Below are positions 11,820 to 29,106 of a DNA stretch of 64,000 nucleotides, one piece after another (positions within the stretch are counted from its first letter, which is position 1; every line of letters starts with the position of its first letter). Below the pieces are notes generated by a model. That model was not told the DNA's origin and ran no database searches. It was given only the letters and a program-made list of their open reading frames with translations. Location of the stretch: contig JAKJHU010000151.1 in NCBI GenBank assembly GCA_022316685.1, positions 1-64,000 of the forward strand, given 5' to 3'. The DNA comes from Progne subis subis. Lineage: Eukaryota > Chordata > Aves > Passeriformes > Hirundinidae. The translations under genes were made by a program, and so were the position numbers.

Positions 11820-12240
11820 GAGATGGGGGTGCAGGAGTGGGATTTGGGGTGCAGGGGAGGTGTGTGTGGGGGATTAGGACCGGGTTCAGAGCTGGGATTT
11901 GCGGTGCAGTGCTGGGGTTTGAGAGGCAAGGGAGGCGTGGGATGCAATCCTGGGTGCAGAGCTGGGATTTGGGGTGCAGGGGAGCTTTAGGTTGCAAACG
12001 CAGGACTTGGGGTTCAGGGGGAAAATATGGGGTTCAGGGGGAGATCTGGGGTGCAGACCCGGGGTGCAGAGAGAGATTTGGGGTACAGAAGGAGATCTAG
12101 GGCACAGGGGGAGATTTGGGGTGCAGACACAAGACTCGGGGTTCAGGAGTTGATCTGGGGTGCAGCCCTGAGGTGCAGGGGGGGATTTGGGGTATGGGAG
12201 GCGATTTGGGGGTGCAGAAGGAGATTTGGGCACACACCTG
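11820..12240. repeat. G-rich minisatellite in GFUS intron 1
   Basis: Imperfect units of about 18-40 bases share TTTGGGGTGCAG and GGGGGAGAT. They fill about half of the first intron. Confidence 0.7.
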
Positions 12241-12439
12241 GGGGTGCAGCTGCCTCTCCCTTTCCAGAGGCCGGGCAGTGCCACGTGGCAGGTCTGGCCC
12301 TGGCCCAGCTGAGGAGTTTCAGCCCGGTCACAGCCAAACACGCCCCTTTTTCTACTCCCTTTTTTCCCAGAAATGCAGAAGATTCCCCCCCCAAAAATGC
12401 TCGTGGGTGCCCACACCAGGGTGGCCCGTCCCGAGGTGA

Positions 12440-16685
<4,246 letters not shown>

Positions 16686-19240
16686 CGGCCCTGGGACTGG
16701 CGTCACCCGGCACCGGGATCATCCTCTTCAACTCAGGGTTGTCCTTTGCTGGGGCAGAGGACGGGGCTGGGGCGGTGACAGTGACATTCCCAAAGTAAAA
16801 ACTGGAGCCCGGGAAGCAGCTCCCACATTCCTGCCCCGCTGCTGGGAGCGGCGCAGGATGCCCAGAGCAGCGGGGAGGAAGGTTGGGGCATCCCAAAAAG
16901 ATCCCAAATTAAGTGTTAGGAGCCAACCGGAGCCATCGCCATGGCTCTGTCCAGGAGGGTAGTGGCTCTGAGGTGTTAATGAGCTACACTAATTACCTGC
17001 AATTAGGCGTAATAAAGGGAAGGCAATCAGGATTCCAGGGCATGGAAATGGCAGCAGGGAGTTTGCTGCTGCTCTTGGCACATGGGGATGATACCACAGC
17101 CCCCCATCTCAGGATAGGAATGGGAAAGACTCCAGCTGTAAATGTGGCATTTATTAAAATATATGCAAATGGCATAAAACTGGTGGGATAACGAACATCT
17201 GCCCCATGGCCACATTCAGTGGCATCCTTAGGATACGTGTTCTCCACCAGGATCTGGAATGGCCATAAAAAAGGTTAAAACCCCTCTGGGGAGGGGGTAG
17301 AGACTCAAAACTGGGGGGATGAATCCATGGCCAAGCTACTGCCGGTGGTGTGGATGTGGCACAGGCACCTGCAGAGGAGACACCCATCAGCACCCCAGGA
17401 AGCCACCAGCAGCAGGGTCTCCCCCCGAGGTGACACCAGGCCATGGAGAAGGGATATTCCGGGTGGTTGGTGCTCACATCTTGGCCCTCAGGCTGCAGGA
17501 TTTGGGCTCTCAGAGCTTCCCAGCATCCACTGACCAGCTCCAGTGCCACCTGGTTTGGGAAGAAGGGGGTTCCTGCAGATGTCCCTGGTCCCCTGGAGTG
17601 TCTTGGCCATCCTTCAGGACTCCCACCCCAAATTCCAGCCCTTTGTGTCATGTCCCCAGCCCTGTCCGTCTCCCAATGGGTTGTCCCACACCCGGAGGTA
17701 CCACCATGGTGAGGACACGCCAAACCTGGAGGTCTTGACCCTCAGGGAGACCCAGTTTGCCCCCAAGAGCAGGTTTTGGGGGACAATACCAACATGGGGA
17801 CATCCCAAACACTCAAACTCAGTGTCTTCCTCTGGCCACTGGGACCGGGTGACACCCGCCCTGAAAATCCAGGAATGTCCCCGGCCACCTCTTGGGGCTG
17901 CTCCAGGGCTCTGCAGGAACATGGCAGGGGTGGAGACACCCTCACAGTGCTCCTGTCCCCAGGAGCTCACCATCCAGGTCAGGGGACACTCTGGGGTGGT
18001 AGCACACGCCCTGGCACAGCTTGGGGACACTCTGGGATAACACACCTGTCCCAGCAAAAGATGGGCACATGTCAGGGCTTCAGGTCCGTGTCCTCCAGCC
18101 ACCAGACCTCCCACCTTGTGGGCACCTCTCACCTTGCAGGCCGCTCACATCTATCCTGTCCAGCTCCTCTTGCAGCAGCTCCATATCGCATTCCCTGTGT
18201 GGGAAGGAAAACCGGAATTCCATCACCTTGGTGGCTTCTGTGTCACCACCACAATGGAGACACGCACCTCTCCAGACCCTTCTCGGAGCAGAAATAGGTC
18301 AGGGAGCTAGGAAGAGGTGCCCAAAAGGCATAGGAAAGCCATCAGGGCCTCTCCAGACCCTTCTCAGAGCAGAAATAGGTCAGGGAGCTAGGAAGAGGTG
18401 TCCAAAAGGCATAGGAAAGCCATCAGGATGTGTCCTGTCTTTTCCTGGAGACCTCTGCCAGATGGCTCCAGGATGGGACACCGAGGGAGGTGACATGGAG
18501 CAGAAACAGGACGTGGAGTTGGGATAAGATGCTCAAAAGCCATAGGAAAGCCATCAAGATATGTCCCGTCCTCTCCTGGTGACCTCTGCCAGATGGCTCC
18601 AGGGTGGAAAATCCAGGATGGGAAATCAAGGATGGGACACTCAGGATGGGATATCTGAGCAGAAATAGGGTGAGGCGTTGGGATGAGGTGTCCAAAAGCC
18701 ATAGGAAAGCCATCAAGATATGTCCCGTCCTTCCCTGGAGACCTCTGCCAGGTGGCTCCAGGATAGAACATCCAGGATGGGACACCAAGGATGGAATATC
18801 TGAGCAGAAATGGGGCAAAGCATTGGGAAGAGGTATCCAACAGCCACAGAGAAGCCACCAAGATGCATCCTGTCCCCTCCTGAGAACTTCTGCCAGATGG
18901 CTCCAGGATGGGACACCCAGGATGGAACATCTGAGCAGAAATGGGACAAGGTGTTGGGATGAGGTGTCCAAAAGACATAGGGAAACCACCAAGATGCCTC
19001 CTGTCCCCTCCTGAGAACTTCTGCCAGATGGCTCCAGGGTGGGAAATCCAGGATGGGACACCCAGGATGGAATATCTGAGCAGAAATGTGTCCAACAGCC
19101 ACAGGAAAGCCATCAAGATATGTCCCATCCTTCCCTGGAGACCTCTGCCAGGTGGCTCCTGGGTGGAACATCCAGGATGGGACACCAAGGATGGGACCCA
19201 GCAGCTCCCAAGGGTTCCATGCCACCTCCTCAACCATCTC
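16686..19240. other. Region between GFUS stop and BMB-like stop (convergent 3' ends)
   Basis: The region holds the GFUS 3' UTR, unexplained GC-rich sequence at about 17,100-18,260, and a minisatellite at 18,269-19,200. A minus-strand AATAAA (17,150-17,155) could end a long 3' UTR of the BMB-like gene or of another minus-strand transcript. Minus-strand open frames at 17,154-18,132 read like protein in places, but I could not join them with splice sites or assign them to a family. Confidence 0.4.
18269..19200. repeat. 130-160-base minisatellite downstream of BMB-like gene
   Basis: Units contain CATAGGAAAGCCATCA, GACCTCTGCCAGATGGCTCC and GATGGGACACC...TCTGAGCAGAAAT. They recur near 18,411, 18,541, 18,700, 18,845, 18,977 and 19,099. 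An 83-base unit is duplicated at 18,269-18,435. The array starts about 40 bases past the stop of the minus-strand gene, so it probably forms part of its 3' UTR. Confidence 0.8.
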
Positions 19241-20656
19241 CTACCTCTTCGGGGTGGAGGTGAGCCGGTACTGGGGCTCTTCCCGGGGAACCACTGTCCG
19301 GATCCTTCCACGGCAGGAGGATGCCACCAGCCAATGCCCTGTGGGAAAACGATAGGGTAGGAGAGGACAGGGCCACCCCCAGGGGGTGGTGTGTCCCCAA
19401 CCACATGTCCCCACACTTGTCCCCACCTGCCACAGCAAGGACCAGGAGGGTGGAGGTTGCTGGGATGCCGAGGGCGCTGGAAGCGAGGAAGAGGACGAGA
19501 AGGATGGCTTGGAGTGACGCTGGCACCAGGGGGAGAAAGAGGAGCAGGAAGTATGAGCTGTGTGGGATGCAGGAGGAGATGGCACTTCGGCTCTGACCTG
19601 TGGGACGGGGAAGAAGAGCCTGGTGTTGGCACCCACCAGCTCCCACCGATCCTCCTGCACCCATTCCCGCTCACCATCCAGGTCAGGGACAGCTTTGAGG
19701 CGCTCTAGGTGCTTTTCCAGCTGGCTTTGTGCATCTTCCAAGGCCGTCAGCATCAGCTCCAAGCTCTGGTTGACCCTCCGCAGCTTCTCCATCACCTCCT
19801 GAAGGACCAGGATACTCTCTGCATATGGAAAAGATGGATACAGCTGTGGGATGAGCCAGGGAAGATGCGCCCCGGTGTGAGAAAAGCTGGGAATGGGATT
19901 TGCTGTGTTCCCACCTTGTTGGGGATGAACATCCTGAGTCCTCTCCTGCTCCTGACGGAGGTTGGATGGGACAACCTGGGGTCCTCCCCGGAGCTCCGCA
20001 GCTCCACGGCTGCTCACATTCCCTGTGGGGAGGGAAAAGAGGTTGGATCGGTCCCAAAGTGGGAGATGGGAATTTCGCAACATCCCAGACCAGGCTCGTA
20101 CCCATCCAGCGGGTGATGTCCTGCATGAGCTGCACCATGGGGGTCTCATCCAGCGCCAGCCTCATCCAGGTCTCCCAAAGCTCCTCCTGAGGAGAAAATC
20201 TGGGGGGTGATGATGGGGAAACGCTTTTTCTCCCAATGGAGATCCTCAAAACGAGCCCTTGGCACCCCTGGGTGCTCCCAGCACAGGATGGGGGGACAGA
20301 GGAGGGGGTTTGGGGGTGGAAAATATGGAAAAAGGTGTGAACTCATCCCAGAACTTGGCCTTCAACCCCCCAAAAACCATCCCTATACCAAGCAAAGAGG
20401 CTGTCCAGGATGGGGGATCCCAGAATACCAATTTCACAGCCACCAGTAACACCAGTAACAGGAGTCCAGCTGCAACACCTCCCGGGACGTGGCTTCATCC
20501 TGGAACTGGCTGTCACCCGTGGTTGTCCTGAGGTGAATCTGTGGGGGGTCTGGGGGGGGTCCCCACCTTCTCGGGGGGGGCAGCAAGGCCCAGCCACCCC
20601 AAAAACCTGGCAGTGGTGCAGAGGAGCAGCACAGCCCAGCACCTCTGGAGAAGCAT
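19241..20656 (-). CDS. Brambleberry-like (KAR5 family) nuclear-fusion membrane protein
   Basis: Seven exons with matching GT/AG sites and phases give 251 aa: 20,656-20,567, 20,538-20,479, 20,186-20,102, 20,022-19,915, 19,818-19,675, 19,597-19,427 and 19,338-19,241. The N-terminus MLLQRCWAVLLLCTTARF is a signal peptide. Then come TTTGDSQFQDEA, a helical stretch EELWETWMRLALDE, a coiled coil (VLQEVMEKLRRVNQSLELML, about residues 115-162), two adjacent hydrophobic segments (YFLLLFLPLVP... and LLVLFLASSALGI...LLVLAVAG) and a basic tail. Coiled coil plus C-terminal membrane hairpin is the KAR5/GEX1/brambleberry layout. That family acts at the nuclear envelope in nuclear fusion. The assignment is by remembered similarity and architecture, so it is moderate. 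The family's cysteine-rich domain is not visible. It shares a roughly 600-base divergent promoter with PYCR3. Confidence 0.6.
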
Positions 20657-21271
20657 GATGGGAATGGAAGGGGTCCTGTGGGGAAAAGAGGGTGAGGAGA
20701 AGCCCCTCATACTCATGGATAAATTACAGGACCACACCACCCCCCTCCCCAAATTTTGGGGACCCACCCCACTAAGGGAACCTCCACAGTCCCAGGTGGG
20801 TGAGGGTATTGTGGGAAGAAGAGGGTGAGGAGCACCCCAGAGAGGGAAGCAGCTCCCACATCCACGGATAAATTAGGGGACACCCCCTCGGGGAGCACCC
20901 CCCACAAACCCGCGGATCCCGGCGGGTGGGAGGAGGAGAGTGGGAAGCACCTCCCACACCCACGGACAACTTCGGGGACGTCCCCCACGCCAAATTTAAT
21001 CCCCAGCCCCGTGGCCCTAGGAATGCCGGGGCTCCGCTGAGCGCTGCGGGAAAGGTTTGGAAAGGTTTGGGAACAGTCGGGAATTCCCTCCAGGATCCCC
21101 ATGCGTGGACCTGCGCGAACCACGTAGCGCCCGCGCCTGCGCAATTCCGCCTCCTTTCCCCCTTTTACCCCGCCCCTTAAAGGCGGCTCCGCCAATAGAA
21201 GAGCGGGGTGTGACGGCTCTCGGCCAATCAGCGCCGGGGGTGTGGCTTCGGGGGCGTGGCCTCGCGTAGCT
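20657..21271. promoter_or_regulatory. Divergent promoter between BMB-like gene and PYCR3
   Basis: A 615-base GC-rich gap separates the two start codons, which face away from each other. Two CCAAT boxes (21,192-21,196 and 21,224-21,228) lie 45-80 bases before the PYCR3 ATG. No TATA box is visible. The left half repeats a degenerate GGACAACTTC/GGATAAATTAGGGGAC module at about 20,715, 20,868 and 20,963. Confidence 0.55.
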
Positions 21272-24200
21272 ATGGAGGCGTCCGAGCTGTGGGTTGGGTT
21301 CGTGGGCGCCGGGCGCATGGCCGGGGGGCTGGTCCGGGGGCTGCTGCAGGCAGGTACGGCATGGGGGGCGGCCGGAGGGGCCGTGACACACGGGCAGGGG
21401 AGGGGACGTGCGGACAGGCCCGGTCTGGCGCCTTCCCGGCGTCCCTGCGGCGCGGGGATGTGTGGGGGGACGTGCGGACGGCGCTGGTCTGGACGCTCCG
21501 TGCGCTCCTTTCCTTGTTGTCTGGTGGAGGGACATGAGGACAGTCGCGTTCTGACCTGTTCCTAAGATCCCAGCCCGTCTCCGGGTCCCTGTCCTCCAGT
21601 GCAGGGATGTGAGGACAGCCCTGTCCTGGCCCGTTCCCAAGGTCCCAGCCCTTCCCCAGTCCCTGTGCTCCATTGGAGGGACATGGGGACAGCCCTGCCT
21701 TGGCCTGTCCCCAAGGATCCCAGCCGTTCCCCGAGTTCGTGTCCTGCACTGGAGGGACACGGGGACAGCCCCTTCCTGCAGCTCTTTCCCTGTTCCTCCC
21801 TGGTGTCCCCGTCCTACAGATTAGTGTGGGGACATGGGGACAGCCCTGTCCTATCCCAGTCCTCCAGGGTCCCCGTTCCCTGAATCAGCGTGGGGACATG
21901 GGGACAGCCTTTTTCAGCACCCCAAGGCTCCTGCTCTCCCCAGGGTCTCTGCCCTCTATGAGGTCCCCTGCTCAGTATGGGGCCATGGGCACAGCCCTGT
22001 CCTGCCTCTCTCCCTGACATCCCTGTCCCTGCTCCCCATGTGCCCCAGATTGTCCCTGTCCCATAGAACAGTGTGGGGACTGTTAGGGCCACCTCCGTTG
22101 TCACTGCACCCTGACACAAGTTCAGCCTCTTCCAGCCTCACCAGCAGGACCCATCCCCATCCACCTTTTGCTCCATGTCCCCCTGTGGGATACTGCTGGG
22201 ATTGGAGGAATCACATCCTGGTGGAAATCGGGGTGTCTGGGCTGTGCCGGGGTGTCCCCCCAACCCTGGGGCCACCTCGGCCACTCACCCCGTTCCCTGT
22301 GTCCCCCAAGGGAAGGTTCCAGCCAGCAACATCCTGGCCAGCGCTCCCTCAGACAAAAACCTGAATGCCTGGCGGGTGAGTGGGGCCATGGGGGTGGGAG
22401 ATGTTGGGGTGTCCCTCACTGTGGGGTCAGAGCACCCTTTCCCCCCATGCTGGGGTTTGGCTCATCCCTTCCAGGTCTGGGTGAGATCCAGGCAGAGCCT
22501 CAGTGGCTTTGTGACCAGAGCAGGTCCCCAGGCCGTGTCCCTGCCTCTGGATGTGCCGTTACCATGGGGGGTCCTGGTTTTGGGATGTTGTTTTTGGGGG
22601 TGCCGGGCTGTGATCCTTCTCCCTGTCCCCGGGCAGGAGTTGGGCTGCCGGACCACGCACTGCAACCTGGAAGTGGTGCACAGGAGCACCCTGGTCTTCC
22701 TGGCCACCAAACCCCACATCCTGCCAGGGTGTCCTGGAGGAGATCCGTCCTGCTGTGGGGCCCCACCACATCGTTGTGTCACTGGTGGCCGGTGTCACCA
22801 TACAGACACTGCAGAGGGTGAGACTCCTTCTCCTTCTCTCCTTTTCCTTCTGCTTCCCTTTCTTCTCCTCATTCTTCTCTCCTTCTCTTTCTCCTTCTTC
22901 TCTTTCTTTTTCCTCTTCCTCATTCTTCTCTTTCTTCTCCTCCTCTTCTTCTACCTCCTCTTCCTTCTCTCCTCCTTTTTCCTCATCCTCATCCTCTTTT
23001 CCTTTCTCCTTCTCCTTTTCCCTTCTCCTTCTTTTCTCCTTCTCCTCCTTCTTTTCTCTTCTGCTCCTCCTTCTCTCCTGCTCCTTGTCTCCTGCTTCTG
23101 CTTCTTCCCCTCCTTCTTCTCCTCTTCTTCTCTCCTTCCCTCCTTTCTTCTTCCTCTTTCTTGTCCTCCTTCTTCTCTTCCTCCTCTTCCACCTCTTCTT
23201 CCTTCTCTCCTCCTTTTTCCTTGTCCTCATCCTCGTCCTCCTCCTTTTCCCTTGTCCTCTAATTCTCATTCTCCTTCTCCCCTTCTCCTCCTTTTTCTTT
23301 TCCTTCTTCTTCACCTCTCATTCTCCTCTCCCTCCTTTCCTCTTGTTCCCTCCTCCTCCGTTTGCACCCAGGCCCATGCAGGACACACCACCATGGCCTT
23401 GTCCTTGCTGCACCTCCAGCTCCCTCCCCGTGCTCCTCACTTCTCCTCCAGCCTGATGGGTGACACCCACCGGTGTCCCCGGGTCACCCTTGGGTACTTC
23501 CCGAGGCTGGCACCCTTTCTCCCATCCCCATCTTTTCCCAGCTCCTCCCGCCCTGGACCAAAGTGCTGCGGATCATGCCCAACCTGCCCTGCGTGGTGCA
23601 GGCAGGGGCCATGGTCTTCTCCAGGGGCAGCAACGCGGGTGATGAGGAAGCCACGCTCCTCAAGAGCCTCCTATCCTCCTGCGGCCTCTGCGAGGAGGTC
23701 CCCGAGTCCTACATCGACATCCACACTGGCCTCAGCGGCAGCGGCGTGGCCTACGTAAGCCAGGGGGACGGGGGAACACTGTCCTGGGATTTGGGGTGCC
23801 CCCCTTTGCTCCAGGCTCAGCCCCGGATGCTCCCCTCTCCCCAGGTGTACCTGTTTGCCGAGGCGCTGGCCGAGGGCGCGGTGAAGATGGGAATGCCGGG
23901 TGCCTTGGCCAGCAGGATCGCGGCGCAGACGCTGCTGGTGAGTCCTTGGCACGCACCGGCGTCGCTCCCCTTCCCTCCTGGGCTCTGCAACATCCATGGG
24001 GACGAGGCGCTGGATGCCGCCCTGCCTCAGTTTCCCCTCCTGGAAGCAAAACCGAGGCCACCAGAAGGGCGAAGCGTGTGGTGGTGGGGCACTCCCTCGT
24101 CGTGGCGTGGCGATGCTGTCCAGCCATGGGGAGGGGAATTTGGGAAGTCCCGAATCTCAGCTCCTTGGTGTTCCTGGTGTCCCACAGGGTGCAGCAAAGA

Positions 24201-24370
24201 TGCTGCTGGAGACCGGGGAGCACCCGGCGAAGCTGCGGGGGGACGTCTGCACGCCCGGGGGCACCACAATCTACGCCCTGCACCAGCTGGAGAAGGGAGC
24301 GCTCCGGGCCACCGTCATGGATGCCGTGGAGGCGGCCACCAACCGGGCCTGTGACATGGCCAAGGACTAG
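21272..24370 (+). CDS. PYCR3: Pyrroline-5-carboxylate reductase 3, with apparent frameshift
   Basis: PYCR3 reduces pyrroline-5-carboxylate to proline with NAD(P)H in the cytosol. Exons are 21,272-21,353, 22,311-22,375, 22,637-22,817, 23,542-23,754, 23,845-23,937 and 24,188-24,370. The start [19 protein letters not shown] holds the Rossmann GxGxxx[62 protein letters not shown] and [17 protein letters not shown] follow the family order. The model has 817 coding bases, one too many. The frame changes inside exon 3 at 22,727-22,730, where GGGT stands for one glycine codon between LP and VLEEIRP. Without it the protein is 271 aa (human 274). All splice sites and the signal AATAAA (24,513-24,518) are intact, so an assembly or sequencing indel is the simplest reading. 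Confidence 0.92.
21530..22080. repeat. Minisatellite in PYCR3 intron 1
   Basis: Imperfect units of about 70-100 bases are built on GGACATGGGGACAGCCCTG, a TCCC-rich stretch and AGGGTCCC. The array fills the first half of the intron. Confidence 0.75.
22820..23345. repeat. 525-base polypyrimidine tract in PYCR3 intron 3
   Basis: The tract is made almost entirely of C and T on the + strand (CTTCTCC, TTCCTCC, TCTTCTT mixtures), with only scattered A or G. It lies between exons 3 and 4. Confidence 0.9.
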
Positions 24371-24512
24371 CGGACGAGCCCCTTCCGGGACACGAGGGGT
24401 GCTGGGGACCAAAGCGAGCTCCTCTGAGGAGTAGGGAGCTCCTGACATCTTCAGGAGAACCTGGATGGGGGTGGGAAGGTGGCCACGTGTTACCTCTGCA
24501 GGGCTGGAACCA

Positions 24513-24518
24513 AATAAA
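24513..24518 (+). other. PYCR3 polyadenylation signal
   Basis: AATAAA in ACCAAATAAACGTGG lies 143 bases after the stop. Confidence 0.75.
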
Positions 24519-24519
24519 C

Positions 24520-26806
24520 GTGGCCAGAGCAATGGGGGGGTTTGGCTTTTTGTGGTCCTGGGGGGGGCTGTGGAAGCCACCACGGCCGTGGGGAGATGAC
24601 ATCTGTGATTCCCAGGGGTGGAGCTGGTGGCATGCCGCTTCCGTGCTCACTGGGGGTGGTGATGGCACCAAGGTCACCAAGGATGAAGCTGGGGTGGGAT
24701 GTGTGGCACCGGGGAGAGAGACTTTTGGGAATGACGTGATGCCAATTTAACCCTGGGGAAATGGCTGCATCCCTGTGGTCAGAGCCACAGCCATCAGGAT
24801 GCTGCCCACATTCCAGAAAGATGGGCAAGAGCTCAACCAGCAAAAAAAAACCTGCACCATGATCCCTCCCCAACACCAGGGAATGGAAGCCCTGATCTGC
24901 TCCCAGCTCTGGGAATATTGAGGGGGTAGAAACTCAAACTTGCCCATCAGGGGAGGATCTGAGCCTTTTCCATGCCCTAATTAAGCTCTGTTTGCCTCCA
25001 GGCACCTGCACGGATGCAATTAGCGATGATTTGGGAACTGCTTTATGGATGAAAAGGATTTCAAAATCCTTGAAACATATAGATGCTGAGCCAAACATCA
25101 CTAGTGGGAACATCTGGATGCTGAGCCCTGACTTTGGGTAAGGGCCGGGAGTGCCAGGACACAGGGAATGGCTTCCCACTGCCAGAGGACAGGATTAGAT
25201 GGGATATTGGGAAAGAATTCCTCCCTGGGAGGGTGGTGAGGAACTGGAATGGAATTCACAGAGAAGCCGTGGCTGCCCCATCCCTGGAAGCGTCCAAGGT
25301 GAGGTTGGACTGAGCTTGGAGCAATTTGTAGTGAAAGGTGTCCCTGACCACAGCAGAGCGTTGGAATTTGATTTCCTTGCAGGTCCCTTCCACCCCAAAC
25401 CATTCCATGATTTAATCTTCTCACCCCCACCCCAAACCAGTTCAAAGACCTCCAGCCCAGCACCTTCTGCTGACCTTTGCAACGTTTTTGTCACACAACC
25501 GAAGCCTCCTTTCATTCACGAGCTCTTGCTTGAAATGAGCCACATCCCGAGCTCCGAAATATTTTTGTGGGGGGATTTTGGTGCAGAAGATGACGAAAAA
25601 TAAACAGAAACGTGATTTTATGTGATTACACCCCACTGGCATGGGGCCACGCTGAGAGGACACAACCCCATGAAGATCCCCCTGGTGCCACCCCAAATCC
25701 CTCTGGGCTGGCTCCACGTGACAGTTCACAAGCGGCAACCTCCACGTGGGAATAAAAATCCATTTAATTTCCATAAACTCTGCAGCGAGGAGACAAAGAC
25801 CCGACAAGTAAAAACCCCCACCCGCCCGCCGACACGGGGGCACGGCAGCACTGAGGAGTTAAATTTCATTTCCCTCTTCCAGTAATTTGGCTAAACACCC
25901 TAAAATTTCATCCGAATCAGGCGAGGAGCTGCTAAATTCGTATCAGATGCCCCCAGTATTCCAATTAGGTGCCAGGAGCCTTCCCTGCTCCAACCTCAAC
26001 TCACACAGATGCATCCTCTGGCCCTGGGCACCCCAAAAACCCCTTGGGGAACACCTCAACCCCCATCCCTGGTACCTGCAGCTCCATGAGGATGCTCAGA
26101 TGATGGTACCTGGTTCAGCAGGTCTCTGTGGTCCAGGTGTTCTCAGCTGTGTTGGGAATGATGGAGGTGACTCTCCCTCCTGGATGCCACCACTTCCAAC
26201 CCAGTGCCTACTTTAACCAGCCCCAAACCATCCTGGTTTATCAGGATTCTGTTTTGGCAGTGGGAACGGCGTCACCAGCCTCTTCCAAGGTGGAATTATT
26301 CCCCTGCAGCACCTCAGCAGTGGTCCCCGTCCAGCTGGCCGCGCCCACCTCAGCCCTGCTCTGAGATTTGGGGATTTTTCCAGCGTAACATTCCAGTGTT
26401 ACATTCCATTTTAAGAGTGTAACATCCCCCATTATCCCAGAGGTGCTGAGCAGGTCCTTCCCTTGCCCCTTCTCCCCACGGAACTGGGGGAACCAGGCAA
26501 TTTGGGGGGGGGGGCATCCATCCCCTTTCTGGCAGTGCCAAGTGACCAGGGGCCACAAGGGACGTAAAAAATAGCACCTCCTAAATATATTTTAGGTAAG
26601 GAACAACCCTGGAATTCGAGTTGTCGTACAAAACAATCCCCTAAATCGTGACCCACGGGCATCCGGGCTTCCTGACCCCCAGGGAGTCACGGTCACAGAG
26701 GGGTGAGTGGCACCTCCACCGCCATCCCCCTGGGACAACCGGGGCTTCCCCAGCTCTGTGGCCAACCAGGGGTGGTTGGTAGCCAAAAAAAAATGGGGGG
26801 TTAACA
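24520..26806. other. Convergent gap between PYCR3 and TIGD5
   Basis: Both neighbours end towards this gap. Apart from a CR1 fragment at 25,145-25,415 I recognise nothing. No splice-compatible coding exon is visible. Confidence 0.5.
25145..25415 (+). mobile_element. CR1 LINE 3'-end fragment
   Basis: CR1 landmarks are GGGAATGGCTTCCCACTGCC, GATGGGATATTGGGAAAGAA, GTGGTGAGGAACTGGAATGG, CCATCCCTGGAAGCGTCC and CCAAACCATTCCATGATTT. Confidence 0.9.
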
Positions 26807-28607
<1,801 letters not shown>

Positions 28608-28726
28608 TTATAACCGGGGAGGAATGCGGGGATGGGGTGGGGGGGGCGCGGCGGCGCCTTTGTCTCCGCTCCGGTCCCCCGCATGCGCGCACCCCGCCAC
28701 AGCCGCTCAGTTGAGCCGCTCTCCGC

Positions 28727-28812
28727 CCCCTTTTCCTCGCCGAGTTGGATTCGTCCTCCTATCTCCACCAGCGCCCATGGGTTGTACCACTCTGCGAAAA
28801 GGGGAGAGAGCG
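28727..28812 (+). repeat. Inverted repeat, left arm
   Basis: The arm reads CCCCTTTTCCTCGCCGAGTT, ATTCGTCCTCC, CAGCGCCCATGGGTTGTACC, ACTCTGCGAAAAGGGGA. It pairs with the right arm at 29,021-29,106 with mismatches spread along its length (roughly four in five bases agree by eye). Confidence 0.8.
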
Positions 28813-29020
28813 CTACCCCCCTGCCCCCCACCCACCACACGGCGCTTTCCCCCTTGAGTTGTTCCACTTGGCTTTCACGGGAGGGAGGAAAGGTGCGCGA
28901 AGGGAGACAACGCGCCTCACGCACAGCGCGGGGAGCTCCTCCTAGCCGTATCTCCATCCTTGAAATACAGGGGATCATCCCGGGAGAGGCAGGGAAGTAG
29001 CGCGGGAGAAGCAGCGAGTT

Positions 29021-29106
29021 GGCGCATCCCCCTTTTCCCAGAATGGCACAACCCACAGGCGCTAGAGGGGGTAAGAGGACGACTCCAACTTGGCAAGGAA
29101 AAGGGG
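29021..29106 (-). repeat. Inverted repeat, right arm
   Basis: Its reverse complement reads CCCCTTTTCCTTGCCAAGTT, AGTCGTCCTC, TAGCGCCTGTGGGTTGTGCC, ATTCTGGGAAAAGGGGG, in parallel with the left arm. The 208-base spacer is unique sequence. Confidence 0.8.

Noticed and set aside
18388..19677. 429-residue minus-strand open frame
   Set aside because: It is mostly a translation of the 18.3-19.2 kb minisatellite, and beyond it overlaps real exons of the BMB-like gene in the wrong frame.
22559..23314. Lys/Glu/Arg-rich minus-strand frame
   Set aside because: It is the complement of the polypyrimidine tract and has no start context or family match.
22175..23758. 527-residue plus-strand open frame
   Set aside because: It runs through PYCR3 exons, introns and the polypyrimidine tract. 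The Ser/Leu/Phe-rich middle is a repeat artefact.
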